A stretch of 64,000 nt of DNA from Brevibacterium sp. 'Marine' (GTDB lineage Bacteria; Actinomycetota; Actinomycetes; Actinomycetales; Brevibacteriaceae): assembly GCF_012844365.1 (NCBI RefSeq), contig NZ_CP051626.1:1240001-1304000 (forward strand), written 5' to 3'. The notes under the pieces are model-generated. The model did not search any database. It worked only from the letters and a program-made list of their open reading frames with translations, and was not told the DNA's origin. A program made the translations under genes and the position numbers. This document shows, one piece after another, positions 26,720 through 35,948 of this stretch (positions are counted from its first letter, which is position 1; every line of letters starts with the position of its first letter).

Positions 26720-27543
26720 GCACCGCCGCCGCGGCGAAGATGCCGTTGTCCGCGCACCTGCGGGAGGCGCGGACACGGGCGGTGCGCGCGGCGGTGGCAC
26801 TGCTCGTCGGCACGGTCGTCGGCTATTTCACGTCGGACTTCGTCATGGACGTCCTCCGCGCTCCGATCACCGACCTCGCCGCATCTCGCAGCGCTTCGCT
26901 CAACTACGACAGCGTCACCGGGGCCTTCGACCTGCAGCTGCGCATCGCCGTGTACTCCGGAATCATCCTCTCCAGCCCGGTGTGGCTGGGGGAGATCTTC
27001 GGATTCCTCACCCCGGGGCTGACCGCGAAGGAGAAGAAGTACACGTTCGGCTTCCTCGGCGCCGCACTTCCTCTCTTCGTCGTCGGCTGCCTCACCGGCC
27101 TCTACGTCTTCCCGCGGATGGTCGAGGTGCTCACCTCATTCGCCTCGAGCGAGGACAGCACCATCCTTCAGGCGTCCTACTACTTCGACTTCGTCTTCAA
27201 GATCGTCATCGCCACCGGCATCGCCTTCGTCCTTCCGGTCTTCCTCGTCGTCCTCAACTTCATCGGACTGCTCCCTGCCCGTTCGATCGCGAAGGCCTGG
27301 CGGGTCAGCATCGTCGGAATCGTCGTCTTCGCCGCCCTGGTCACCCCCGCCGCCGATGTGCTGTCCATGTTCTTCGTCGCCGCCCCGATGGTCCTGCTCT
27401 TCCTCGCAGCGCTCGCCATCGCATGGCTCCACGACCGGACCCGCGGGTACCGCTCGAACCTCGAGGCACCGACTGCAGATGAGCTGGAGACCGGACGAGC
27501 GCAGACCGCGCCCACGGAAAGGAGCCGGACATGTTCGGCCTGA
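26716..27543 (+). CDS. tatC: Twin-arginine translocase subunit TatC
   Basis: A 275-residue, six-helix Tat receptor. The signal-binding N-terminus is AHLREARTR, where the family usually has HLxELRxR, so the conserved Glu is kept but the following Leu is Ala. The first cytoplasmic loop FGFLTPGLTAKEKK retains the second key Glu. The C-terminal tail of about 35 residues is hydrophilic. It overlaps tatA by 4 nt and the following tatA/B gene by 13 nt, so the three subunits are translationally coupled. Confidence 0.92.
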   Translation: MSTAAAAKMPLSAHLREARTRAVRAAVALLVGTVVGYFTSDFVMDVLRAPITDLAASRSASLNYDSVTGAFDLQLRIAVYSGIILSSPVWLGEIFGFLTPGLTAKEKKYTFGFLGAALPLFVVGCLTGLYVFPRMVEVLTSFASSEDSTILQASYYFDFVFKIVIATGIAFVLPVFLVVLNFIGLLPARSIAKAWRVSIVGIVVFAALVTPAADVLSMFFVAAPMVLLFLAALAIAWLHDRTRGYRSNLEAPTADELETGRAQTAPTERSRTCSA

Positions 27544-27914
27544 GCTTCGAGAAGATCGTCCTCGTCGGCATCATCGCCGCGATCATCCTCGGCCCGAGCC
27601 GGCTGCCCCACTACGCTGAGAAACTCGGCGAAATGGTTCGCCTGCTCCGTGCCCAGGCCGAGGCCGCGCGGAAACGAGCCGCCGAATCCGTGGGCGCTGA
27701 AGACTGGCAGGCGCTCGATCCGAGACAATACGATCCGCGGCGGATCATCCGCGACGCCCTCGACGCACCGAATCCGGAGCCCGCCGAGGCGGCCGGCAGC
27801 TATGTCATCACCGGTTCGTCCGGACATCCGCGGAGACGCTTCATCGCCCGTACGGACGACAGCCGCACGGGCGACGAAGTAAGCGCTGACGAGAACTCGG
27901 CGACCGGGCGGTGA
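27531..27914 (+). CDS. tatB: Twin-arginine translocase subunit TatB (TatA/B family)
   Basis: The 127-residue protein begins MFGLSFEKIVLVGIIAAIIL, then GPSRLPHYAEKLGEMVRLLR, which is the TatA/B hinge and amphipathic helix; the Glu near residue 8 and longer hydrophilic tail favour TatB. Residues 55-127 are charged and not conserved. An AAAGGAG site lies inside the end of tatC. It closes the Tat cluster and is convergent with the lipoprotein gene 23 bp away. Confidence 0.83.
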   Translation: MFGLSFEKIVLVGIIAAIILGPSRLPHYAEKLGEMVRLLRAQAEAARKRAAESVGAEDWQALDPRQYDPRRIIRDALDAPNPEPAEAAGSYVITGSSGHPRRRFIARTDDSRTGDEVSADENSATGR

Positions 27915-27937
27915 GGGGAGCGGGGGCGCCTCGGCGA

Positions 27938-28534
27938 TCAGTCCTTGAAGTCGAAGTCGTCCTTGTCGATGCCGGGGAACATGAGCTCGTACTTGACCAT
28001 CTGGTCCTTGTGATCGACGATCTTGACGGTGCCGAAATACTTCTTCCGACCCTTGTAGGCGTCTTTGTCTTTGACGGTGACCTGGCACGATTTGAAGCCG
28101 TACCACTCGCGGAGGTCCATATCCGAGTCGCACTTGGCTTCTTTGACCGTCAATTCGAGCTTGTTCTCGAACAGGTCGATGAGGTCGGCTTCGATGGATG
28201 CGGCGGGCACGACACCGTTGCCCTTCTTGTCGATCTTCATGCCGTCGTCGCTGGCCCAGTTCGTCGTCTTCGCGGCATCGGCGAACGGATCGGTCGACTT
28301 CGTGTCGGTGGGTTCCGCCTCGGCGGGTTCGGATTCGGACGCTTCGGCCGCTTCCGATTCGACGGCGCCGCCGCCGAATCCTCCCTCGTCGGTCTGCGCC
28401 GCTTCGGATTTCTGGTCCTCTGCGGGTTCGTCCCCTCCGGAACCCCCACATGCGGTCAGGGACAGGGCGAGAGCGGCTCCAGCGGCCGCTGTCAGCAGGC
28501 GGGGCATCCAGGTGGTCCGGCGAGTCGGGGTCAT
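27938..28534 (-). CDS. Putative lipoprotein of unknown function
   Basis: A 198-residue Sec-type lipoprotein: basic N-terminus (MTPTRRTTWMPR), hydrophobic core and lipobox LTAC (Cys29). An acidic Glu/Ala/Ser-rich linker (about 32-95) leads to a Lys/Asp-rich folded domain with two Cys (KCDSDMDLREWYGFKSCQV) that may form a disulfide. I recognise no family. The ATG at 28534 has a GGAG ribosome site, which rejects the longer open frame beginning at 28705. It stands alone. Confidence 0.72.
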   Translation of the reverse strand: MTPTRRTTWMPRLLTAAAGAALALSLTACGGSGGDEPAEDQKSEAAQTDEGGFGGGAVESEAAEASESEPAEAEPTDTKSTDPFADAAKTTNWASDDGMKIDKKGNGVVPAASIEADLIDLFENKLELTVKEAKCDSDMDLREWYGFKSCQVTVKDKDAYKGRKKYFGTVKIVDHKDQMVKYELMFPGIDKDDFDFKD

Positions 28535-28867
28535 CGTGTTTCTCCTTCGCGCTTCGGCGATCACAAGCGTTGTCGATACACCACGATTCTGCCACGGTCG
28601 GTTGTCGAGAACCCCCGGTTCGGTGTGCGGATCCGGCGACACCTGTAGCGATTCGGGCACATTCGCACCGGGGGACGACCCCGACTCTGGCAGCGACGTG
28701 AGCATCCCTCACGATTCCCCGCACACACACCTGCTGCAACGGGAGGTTATGCGAGGAACGAGCCGCGATGATCGAGCACCTGTAGGAGATGACGCCGCCG
28801 GTGCGAAGCGAGTGCAACGGTGCAGGTCGCGGGTGACGGTGCGTGACGGCGGCCCGCCGGCTCCCGG
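28535..28867. other. 333-bp intergenic region without a gene
   Basis: No open frame with plausible coding character, tRNA or repeat is seen. It must hold the promoter of the lipoprotein gene and the end of the serine-hydrolase transcript. No convincing terminator is visible. Confidence 0.5.
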
Positions 28868-30124
28868 CTACTCAGCGGTGGGGGAGTTGACGGCCCTCGC
28901 GAGAGCCTCGAACGCGCGGATCGTCGGGAACATCTTCGTCGCATCCTGCGGCAGCCCCCAGCTCGAGAGCTTGACGCCGAGGACGTTGGCGCCCGGATTC
29001 ATGTAGATCATCTGCCCGTGGATGCCCAGCGCCAGGAAGGCATGGGAGTCGGGGAACGGGAACCAGAACTGGTTGTGATACGCCCCGCCCGGCATCCGAT
29101 TGTCTCCGGGCCCATCGGCGAACGCCTGACGCACATCCTCGGAAGTGGTCAGCGTATCGCCGATCCACGTCGTCGGAGCCACCTGCTGTCCGGTCAGCGA
29201 CTGGCCGCGGTTGATGTAGACGTAGCCGAATCGGGCGAGATCACGCAGACTCGTGTTGATGCCGCCGTCGAACATCCCCACCCCGTACTGGTCGGTGGCG
29301 ATGATCGCGTCATGTTCGGCGCCGATCCGCGACCACAGCACCCGTGACATCAGGGACTGCATGCGTTCGCCGGCGATCTTCTCGCACACCCATCCGAGCA
29401 CATCGGTCTCGCACGACCGGTACTCGAAGACTCCGCCGTGCTCGGACTTCGCCTCCAGCGTGGTGAGGAACTCGTACATGCCGATGCCGGGGTTCTTCCG
29501 CTTCGCTTCGGCCCAGCCGATCTGCTCCTCGACCTGTCTGACCTCGGATTTCGGGTCGAGGTAGTTCTCGGAGAAGCGGATGCCCGAACGCATGTCGAGG
29601 ACATGGCGAACGGTCGCGCCGGCATAGCCGGACTCGGCGAGTTCGGGCACATAGTCGGTGACGAGGCGGTTCGGGTCGAGGTCACCGGAACCGGCGAGGA
29701 CACCTGCGACGGTGCCGACGAGCGACTTCGACACCGACATGAGCAGATGCTCGGTCGACGGGGTCATGTCCCCGAAGTACTCCTCGGTGAGCACGGTCCC
29801 GTTGTGCATGAGCATCCAGGCATCGGTATCGGTGGATTCGATGACGCTGCGGACACTGCGCGCCTCCGAATACTCGGTTGCGGGAACTTCGACCTCGCCG
29901 AGGTCCCGCGGGGCCGCGGGCAGTTCCGCCACCGGTCCGGCGCCCCGGGAGATCGGCGTCGTGGGAAGCACCCGAGCGACGTTCTGGAAGGACCAGCGGA
30001 CGTTGTCGGGATCCTGCCAGTTGTCCCGGTCGATTCCGGCCGCCGGGTCGGCGGGTGCCGATGGGGTCACGGTCTGGTCCGCCGGGGGAGTGGCCGCGGT
30101 CTGCTCCGGTGACGGTTCGATCAC
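28868..30124 (-). CDS. Serine hydrolase of the class C beta-lactamase fold (6-aminohexanoate-dimer hydrolase-like)
   Basis: The 418-residue protein has the penicilloyl-serine transferase fold: SxxK as SVSK (Ser130, Lys133), the Tyr-x-Ser element YRS (235-237) and a C-terminal GIHGQMIYMN segment. The YxS form and the FGDMTPSTEHLLMSVSKS context resemble NylB-type esterases/amide hydrolases more than true beta-lactamases. The N-terminal 45 residues are Pro/Ala-rich and carry no signal peptide, so it appears cytoplasmic. Substrate is unknown; there is no reason to infer antibiotic resistance. Confidence 0.85.
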   Translation of the reverse strand: MIEPSPEQTAATPPADQTVTPSAPADPAAGIDRDNWQDPDNVRWSFQNVARVLPTTPISRGAGPVAELPAAPRDLGEVEVPATEYSEARSVRSVIESTDTDAWMLMHNGTVLTEEYFGDMTPSTEHLLMSVSKSLVGTVAGVLAGSGDLDPNRLVTDYVPELAESGYAGATVRHVLDMRSGIRFSENYLDPKSEVRQVEEQIGWAEAKRKNPGIGMYEFLTTLEAKSEHGGVFEYRSCETDVLGWVCEKIAGERMQSLMSRVLWSRIGAEHDAIIATDQYGVGMFDGGINTSLRDLARFGYVYINRGQSLTGQQVAPTTWIGDTLTTSEDVRQAFADGPGDNRMPGGAYHNQFWFPFPDSHAFLALGIHGQMIYMNPGANVLGVKLSSWGLPQDATKMFPTIRAFEALARAVNSPTAE

Positions 30125-30184
30125 TCTGCACCTCTGATTCTCGCCTCGGTTCGTGCGCGGAATGTGTCCGCGGACGGCAGCTGG

Positions 30185-30226
30185 GAGCCGCCTCGGTTCG
30201 TGTTGAGGTTACCACCGAGGCGGCTC
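30185..30226 (-). terminator. Hairpin between the ATP-grasp and serine hydrolase genes
   Basis: GAGCCGCCTCGG and its exact complement form a 12-bp stem around an 18-nt loop, 23 nt past the ATP-grasp stop. The stem contains the recurrent CCGCCTCGG word. There is no T-tract, so termination is likely but unproven. Confidence 0.5.
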
Positions 30227-30248
30227 TGTCCACCGTGGATGTGTGGGC

Positions 30249-31988
30249 TCAGTCGCCCTTGGCTCCCGGCCCGCCGAGGGCCGGCGACGGATCGTCGGCG
30301 ACGACCGGGACTCCGGCATACATCGCGCGGATCGAGTCGATGAAGTGCTTGGCCCGGATGCTCAGCGCATCGGGTCCGCCGACATTCGTCTGCAGGGGAT
30401 TCTTCGTCACCAGGACTCCGAGGTCCGCACCTTTCCAGCGGTAGTCTCCGGCCCCGAAGATGCGCAGGAAGAACACCTCGCTGCCGTTCTGCAGCGGGTG
30501 CCAGTCGAGCGCGGCACGTTTGTACGTCAGCGTCCCGTACTGGTCGAGATAGTACTGACCCGTCAGCGGGGAATGCGTGATGTACTCGGTGATCGGAGCC
30601 GTCTCCTTGATGATCATCTGGCTCCACTCATCGGCTCCGGAGAGCTCCTCCCAGCGCTCATTGATCTCGGTGACGTCGAGGTCGAACTCGACATCGAGGT
30701 ATTCGAGCAGATGGAACAGGAACAGCGGCACATCGGCATAGGCGCCTGCCGTGACGTTCGTGATCGCCGAGGCCCCGGAGATGCGCGGATTGAGCTCACC
30801 CAGGTAGCAGTCGTCGTTGTCGAGATCGACGAGGACATCGACTTCGAAGAACCCGCGGTAGCCGCGTTTGCGCAGACCTTCGCCCATCTTGCGCACGAGC
30901 TCACGGGTCTGCGCCCGCTGCTCTGCGTTGAGGACATCGGGCTTCATCTCGTTGCCGCACCAGCCGCCTTTGTACGGGGTGAGTTCGGCGAAGCCCGCCA
31001 GCTCGGTCAGGTACGGGCCGACGACGACACCGCTGGAGGTGATGACCGCCTCGACGGCGACCGGAGTGTTGTTGATCCGCTTCATCACCTTCAGCTGCTC
31101 GCCGATGATGTCGTCCTTGTGCGTCTCCCAACCGGAGGCATCGGAGATGAAGAACGTCGTCTTCCCGGAATCGCCGTAGGGGGTCTGCACGACGAGATCC
31201 GTGCCCAGCCCCGCCTCGGCGGCCCGCTCATTGAGCTCGTCATAGGTGTCAGCGGTGGTCAGCACGTTCGGCACGGAGAACGCACCGGCCTCATTGCCGA
31301 GCTTCGTCGTCTCGATCTTCGAATCGAGCTGATTGCGCAGAGCGGCCGACGGCAGGATGAGATCGTAGCCGAGCTCTCGGCAGATCCGCTCCGTCTCCTC
31401 GTCGAAGAAGACCATCGCGACCTTCACCCGCTCACCATGGGGGATGTTGCGCGTCATATGAGCACGCACCTCGGCGTTGAGCAGCAGCCAGTTGTTGATC
31501 GCCTCACCCGATTCGAACTCGACATAGGGCTTGTAACGCGGGGAGAACACGCGCGGATGCCCGCCGTCCCAGCCGTCGTAGTAGGTGATGTACGAGAAAT
31601 TGCGCACCCACCGGTCGAGACCGAGCAGGTTGAACGGAGTGGCTCCGACGAAGAAGATCGGGGTCTGATTCGTGCGGAAGAAGTGCCGGACCTCGGAGAC
31701 GTTGCGCAGCGGTCGACGCAGCTGGACCCTGTCGGCTTCCTTGCCGGCGTAAGCGGCGTCGGTGGCCACGGCCACCTCGACCTGCGGTGGGGCGTCATCG
31801 GCAGCGGCCGGTCCCGAAGCGGCTGTCGCAGCTGCCGGCGCAGCGGTTGCCGGCGCACCGGCGGCGGGGGCGTCGGGACCCGGAGCCTGCGGTGAGGGGA
31901 CCGCGACAGCGTCTTTGACTCGCACACCGGGTTGCGGTGTCTGCGCCTCGGGGCTCGTCAGGTCTGCGCTGGGGGATTCGTTCGTCAT
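30249..31988 (-). CDS. Solitary ATP-grasp (biotin carboxylase/carbamoyl-phosphate synthase-like) protein
   Basis: The 579-residue product starts with about 65 residues rich in Pro and Ala, then an ATP-grasp domain. The central part has VVQTPYGDSGKTTFF (ATP loop), later FFEVDVLVDLDNDDCYLGELNPRISGAS, where the Glu and Asn bind Mg-ATP. Family members ligate a carboxylate to an amine or thiol. No biotin carrier or partner subunit lies nearby, so the substrate cannot be guessed. The ATG at 31988 has an AAGGAG site, rejecting the longer upstream frame. It reads away from hadA. Confidence 0.82.
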   Translation of the reverse strand: MTNESPSADLTSPEAQTPQPGVRVKDAVAVPSPQAPGPDAPAAGAPATAAPAAATAASGPAAADDAPPQVEVAVATDAAYAGKEADRVQLRRPLRNVSEVRHFFRTNQTPIFFVGATPFNLLGLDRWVRNFSYITYYDGWDGGHPRVFSPRYKPYVEFESGEAINNWLLLNAEVRAHMTRNIPHGERVKVAMVFFDEETERICRELGYDLILPSAALRNQLDSKIETTKLGNEAGAFSVPNVLTTADTYDELNERAAEAGLGTDLVVQTPYGDSGKTTFFISDASGWETHKDDIIGEQLKVMKRINNTPVAVEAVITSSGVVVGPYLTELAGFAELTPYKGGWCGNEMKPDVLNAEQRAQTRELVRKMGEGLRKRGYRGFFEVDVLVDLDNDDCYLGELNPRISGASAITNVTAGAYADVPLFLFHLLEYLDVEFDLDVTEINERWEELSGADEWSQMIIKETAPITEYITHSPLTGQYYLDQYGTLTYKRAALDWHPLQNGSEVFFLRIFGAGDYRWKGADLGVLVTKNPLQTNVGGPDALSIRAKHFIDSIRAMYAGVPVVADDPSPALGGPGAKGD

Positions 31989-32172
31989 CGCACTACTCCT
32001 TACCAAATGTGATGTGGACAACATATACCAGTTTCGAAGCCATGAGCCCGATGGTGCAGGAATTGTGTGAACCGGATACGAACGCGCGATCAATTCTTCG
32101 CCGGTGAACCTCATCCGGAGGCCGTGCTTTAGGCTGGTGTCGATACCGACCCCAGCAGAAGAGAGAGCGCAT

Positions 32173-32622
32173 ATGCCGGTGAATACGGAGAAGCAGGGGG
32201 CCACGTTCTCCCTGCCGCAGCCCTACGAGGTCTCCAGGGAGGCGATCGCGGAGTTCGCGCTCGCCACCGGAGCGAAGGCCGACTACCATTTCGACACCGA
32301 AGCGGCGACCGCACTGGGTTACCGCGATGTCGTCGCCCCGACCACCTTCGCCGTGATCATCGCGCAGAAATCGGAAGCCGCCTACATCTCCGACCCCGAT
32401 TCGGGTATCGACTTCTCGAAGGTCGTCCACGGCTCCGAGCAGTTCTCCTTCACCCGTCCCATCGTCGCCGGCGACGTCCTGGCGGCCGTCACCCATGTCG
32501 ACGGAGTCCGGGCCGCGGGCAGCAACGCCATGATCACCACCCGCACCGAGATCACCGATGTCGCGGAGCAGCCCGTCGTCACCGTGACCTCGACCATCGT
32601 CGTGAGAGGAGACGGAGAATGA
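32173..32622 (+). CDS. MaoC-like dehydratase N-terminal domain protein, HadA-type
   Basis: The 149-residue hotdog-fold protein matches the FAS1/MaoC-like dehydratase N-terminal domain (UPF0336/HadA): EVSREAIAEFALATGA, YRDVVAPTTFAVI and VVHGSEQFSFTRPIVAGD. HadA forms a heterodimer with a catalytic HadB; the pair dehydrates 3-hydroxyacyl-ACP in type II fatty acid synthesis. The start at 32173 follows an AGAAGAGAGAG stretch. It overlaps hadB by 4 nt. A TAGGCT at 32131 may be the -10. Unlike in Streptomyces and mycobacteria, no rpmG is found just upstream. Confidence 0.85.
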   Translation: MPVNTEKQGATFSLPQPYEVSREAIAEFALATGAKADYHFDTEAATALGYRDVVAPTTFAVIIAQKSEAAYISDPDSGIDFSKVVHGSEQFSFTRPIVAGDVLAAVTHVDGVRAAGSNAMITTRTEITDVAEQPVVTVTSTIVVRGDGE

Positions 32623-33062
32623 GCCCCATCGACTTCTCCACGCTGACCATCGGAGACACCGTCGTGGAATCCGAGATCCCGCTCTCCCGTGCCTCCCTGG
32701 TCGACTATGCCGCGGCCTCGGGCGATCACAACCCGATCCACTGGAACGAACGCTTTGCCCGCGAGGTCGGTCTCGACGATGTCATCGCCCACGGAATGCT
32801 CTCGATGGCGGCGGTCATCGCCCCGGTGGCCGAATGGCTCGGCGACCCCGGTGCGATCGTCGACTACCGGACCCGCTTCTCCGCGCCCGTCGTCGTCCCC
32901 GACGCCGATTCCGGATCACCGGCGAGCCCCACGACGTCGCTGAAGCTCACCGCCACGGTCGGGGCCGTCGACCCCGCCGTCGGCACCGCCCGCATCGACA
33001 TCACCGTGAAGTCCGGTGGTGCCGATGTCCTCAGCCGCACCCAGGTTCGGATCTCGGCGTGA
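32619..33062 (+). CDS. MaoC-like (R)-specific hydratase, HadB-type
   Basis: A 147-residue catalytic hotdog hydratase. The hydratase-2 motif ASGDHNPIHWNE carries Asp36 and His41, followed by GLDDVIAHGM. With the preceding HadA-like protein it should form the 3-hydroxyacyl-thioester dehydratase. It overlaps hadA by 4 nt and murB by 4 nt, so the three genes are translationally coupled. The hadAB-murB-secE neighbourhood is conserved in actinobacteria. Confidence 0.88.
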   Translation: MSPIDFSTLTIGDTVVESEIPLSRASLVDYAAASGDHNPIHWNERFAREVGLDDVIAHGMLSMAAVIAPVAEWLGDPGAIVDYRTRFSAPVVVPDADSGSPASPTTSLKLTATVGAVDPAVGTARIDITVKSGGADVLSRTQVRISA

Positions 33063-34168
33063 CCGAATCCCACCCGCAGGTACTCTCCGGCTTCACCACC
33101 TTCCGCCTCGGCGGGCCGGCCCCGCAGGTCACTGTCGCGAACACCCGAGACGAACTGCTCGACTTCTGTACCGCCCACCCGCTCGGCCTCAGCGGTGAGG
33201 AGAAGGTGCAAGTCCTCTTCATCGGCGGCGGATCGAATCTCCTCATCGCCGATGCCGGGTTCGACGGTGCGGTCTGCGTGGTCCGGACCACCGGAGTGGA
33301 GACGACCGAGACCTCGCCGACCGACACCCGGGTCACCGCCGAGGCAGGGGAGGACTGGGATGCCTTCGTCGCCCACACTCTCGGCCTGGGGCTGTCCGGA
33401 CTCGAAGCACTGTCCGGGATCCCCGGATCGGTCGGCGCGACTCCGATCCAGAACGTCGGTGCCTACGGCACGGAGGTCGGCGAGCTCATCTCCTCCGTCG
33501 AGGTCTTCGACCGAGTCGCCGGTCAGATCCGCCACCTCACCGCCGGCGAACTCGAATTCGGCTACCGCACCTCGGCGCTCAAACGCGCCCAGATCGCGGC
33601 CGGGACGCCGCAGTTCGTCGTGCTCTCGGTGACCTTCGACCTCCAGCGCAGCGACGAGTCGCTGCCGGTGCGCTACGCTCAGCTCGCATCGACACTCGAC
33701 GTCGAGATCGGCACCCGCGTCCCGGCCGCCCACGTGCGCGAGAACGTCATCGAGCTGCGCCGGTCGAAGGGCATGGTCCTCGACACGGACGACCATGATT
33801 CATGGTCTGCCGGGTCGTTCTTCACCAACCCCATCGTCGACAACCCCGAGATCCTGCCGGCCGAGGCTCCTCGCTACCCGGTGACCGACCCGCTCAGCGG
33901 GGCGAAGATCGAGGGGAAGACGAAGACCTCGGCGGCCTGGCTGATCGAGCACGCCGGCTTCTCCAAGGGCTACAGCCTCGGTGAAGGGCGGGCGACGCTG
34001 TCGACCAAGCACACCTTGGCTCTGACGAACCGGGGACACGCGAGCACGGCCGATGTGATCGATCTCGCGGCGACGATCGTCGCCGGCGTCGAGGACGCGT
34101 TCGGCATCACCCTCGAACCCGAACCGACCTTCATCGGCTGCTCCATCGACGACGGGCAGCGTCCTTAG
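33059..34168 (+). CDS. murB: UDP-N-acetylenolpyruvoylglucosamine reductase MurB
   Basis: MurB reduces UDP-GlcNAc-enolpyruvate to UDP-MurNAc in peptidoglycan synthesis, using FAD and NADPH. GGGSN (56-60) is in the FAD-binding part, LSGIPGSVGATPIQNVGAYG follows, and SAGSFFTNP carries the proton-donating Ser253. The C-terminus ends NRGHASTADVIDLA...EPTFIG with the catalytic Glu. At 369 residues it is a type I MurB of normal actinobacterial size. The GTG start overlaps the hadB stop. Confidence 0.95.
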   Translation: MTESHPQVLSGFTTFRLGGPAPQVTVANTRDELLDFCTAHPLGLSGEEKVQVLFIGGGSNLLIADAGFDGAVCVVRTTGVETTETSPTDTRVTAEAGEDWDAFVAHTLGLGLSGLEALSGIPGSVGATPIQNVGAYGTEVGELISSVEVFDRVAGQIRHLTAGELEFGYRTSALKRAQIAAGTPQFVVLSVTFDLQRSDESLPVRYAQLASTLDVEIGTRVPAAHVRENVIELRRSKGMVLDTDDHDSWSAGSFFTNPIVDNPEILPAEAPRYPVTDPLSGAKIEGKTKTSAAWLIEHAGFSKGYSLGEGRATLSTKHTLALTNRGHASTADVIDLAATIVAGVEDAFGITLEPEPTFIGCSIDDGQRP

Positions 34169-34171
34169 ACT
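34166..34171 (+). promoter_or_regulatory. -10-like hexamer before the metallophosphoesterase
   Basis: TAGACT uses the murB stop codon as its first three bases and ends 7 nt before the GTG at 34179. Confidence 0.4.
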
Positions 34172-34178
34172 GGTGGTC

Positions 34179-35828
34179 GTGTCATCACGTCGGAGAATCA
34201 CCGCACTCGTCATCACCCTCGCGGCAGTCGCACTCGTGACTCTGCCCTGGGCGCTGTTCACCTCTCGAGCCGATCTCACCTTCGGCCCGCATGAGGCGCA
34301 GTACCGGGTCACCGCTGACTCCCGGCTCACCGTCGACTTCGGCCCCCTGGGCAGACTGCTCGTGCCCGCCGAGGATGTCATCCCCCTCGGTCTGGGACTC
34401 CATGTCGACGTCGGGGAGATCCCCGTGTCCGGCGACTCGGACGACGAAGAGCGGCCGGCAGCCGACCCCGAAGCGGTAGCCGACCCCGGCGGGGGAACCG
34501 TCGACGCCCTCGGCGGTGACATCGCCTCCTATGCTTCGCTGTTCTCGGCCCCGCAGGCGCAGATCGACCAGGTCATCGGCGGTCTCAGCCAGGAGATCCT
34601 CACCCGATGGGCTCTGGCCGTCTGCCTCATCACCGGCGGACTCGTCGGCCTTGCCCTCTTCCTCGGACCCGCCCGAGCCGATATCGTCATCCGCGCCTTC
34701 GCCGGCAAGGAACTCCTCGGCATCGGCCTGGTGCTCGTGCTCGTCCTCACCGGGCTGGGGATCGCCGTGCTCAACCGTCCGAAGCCGATCGTCGCCGATC
34801 CGGCATTCGCGGACACGCCACTGGCCGGATCCCAGGTCACCGGCCGCCTCGGCGGGATCATCGACACGGCGTTCGGCGCGGTGCAGGACTTCGCCGAGGA
34901 CAACGACGCCTTCTACGACGACGTTCTCGAGGCGCTGCGGGCGCAATGGAACTCCCGTCCGATCACCGGCAACTGGTCCGATCGGGGGCTCGTCCCGCCC
35001 GCCGGAGTCGGCGCACCCGCCGCCGACAGCGGCGATGGCGAAGGCCGAAAGGGCGTGTCCACGTTCGTCTACGGATCCGATATCCACTGCAACATCGGAA
35101 TGGCGCGCGTCGTCGGTGCGGTCGCGGGAATGAGCAGGGCCGATGCCTATATCGACGGCGGGGACATCTCCATGACCGGCACATCGGCAGAGAACTACTG
35201 CCTCGACGTCCTCGACGACGAACTGCCGGAGAAGCTGCCGCGCATGATCGTCAAGGGCAACCACGATTCCATGGAAACGACCGAGCACGCGAAGACCCGC
35301 GGCTGGGCGGTGCTCGAGGACTCCGCGGCGGAGCTGGCCGGGGTGACCTTCTTCGGCGCCGCCGACCCGCGTCGCACCGTCTTCGGGTCCGGTCCGCAGC
35401 TGGAGACGGACCTCACCGCCGACCAGTATGCGCAGCGACTGCGCGACGGAGCCTGCGCGGCCGATTTCGACATCATGCTCATCCACGACCCCGCCGTCGG
35501 CGCACCGAGTCTGCGCTCGGGCTGCGCCGACTACGCTCTGAGCGGACACTGGCACCGACGGGTCGGACCGGAGAACTTCGGTTCGGGCACTCGCTACGTC
35601 AGCTCGACGACCGGGGGCGCCCTGGCGAATGCACTGACACCGGGACCGCTGAAGATGAACGCGGAACTGAGCATCATCCGCGTCGACAACGAGACGAAGC
35701 GCCCCATCGACGTGCAGATCATCACCGTCACACCGGACAAACAGGTGCAGATCGAGCCGTGGATGCGCTTCCCCGAACCCAGACCCCTCGTGGGTCAGCC
35801 GCCGGTCGACGAACCGGTCGGTGAGTGA
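34179..35828 (+). CDS. Membrane-anchored metallophosphoesterase
   Basis: A calcineurin-like phosphoesterase domain occupies the C-terminal half of this roughly 549-residue protein: GSDIHCN (about 299-305), DGGD, GNHD (near 360-363), IHDP and SGHWHR (near 455-460), which together give the two-metal site. The N-terminal half has a signal-anchor-like helix (about 10-28) and two helices (about 143-200) around an extracytoplasmic stretch. Substrate is unknown. The GTG 34179 is preferred for the leaderless -10 upstream; the GTG 34173 would add two residues. It follows murB closely. Confidence 0.85.
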   Translation: MSSRRRITALVITLAAVALVTLPWALFTSRADLTFGPHEAQYRVTADSRLTVDFGPLGRLLVPAEDVIPLGLGLHVDVGEIPVSGDSDDEERPAADPEAVADPGGGTVDALGGDIASYASLFSAPQAQIDQVIGGLSQEILTRWALAVCLITGGLVGLALFLGPARADIVIRAFAGKELLGIGLVLVLVLTGLGIAVLNRPKPIVADPAFADTPLAGSQVTGRLGGIIDTAFGAVQDFAEDNDAFYDDVLEALRAQWNSRPITGNWSDRGLVPPAGVGAPAADSGDGEGRKGVSTFVYGSDIHCNIGMARVVGAVAGMSRADAYIDGGDISMTGTSAENYCLDVLDDELPEKLPRMIVKGNHDSMETTEHAKTRGWAVLEDSAAELAGVTFFGAADPRRTVFGSGPQLETDLTADQYAQRLRDGACAADFDIMLIHDPAVGAPSLRSGCADYALSGHWHRRVGPENFGSGTRYVSSTTGGALANALTPGPLKMNAELSIIRVDNETKRPIDVQIITVTPDKQVQIEPWMRFPEPRPLVGQPPVDEPVGE

Positions 35829-35948
35829 GCATCGACACGTTCGAGACATTGCGTCGACCCTCGGTTCGACGAACGACGGTCGGGCACGGTATGCTCGTTT
35901 CTCGTGGTCGGACACCACAGGGATCGACTCGATCTCTGGGCCGATCAG

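Noticed and set aside
28868..30124. Antibiotic-resistance beta-lactamase
   Set aside because: The YxS element, lack of a signal peptide and overall resemblance to NylB-type hydrolases argue against a true beta-lactamase.
31989..32172. Expected rpmG (L33) gene upstream of hadA
   Set aside because: No frame encodes the short Cys-containing L33 sequence here; in this genome it must be elsewhere.
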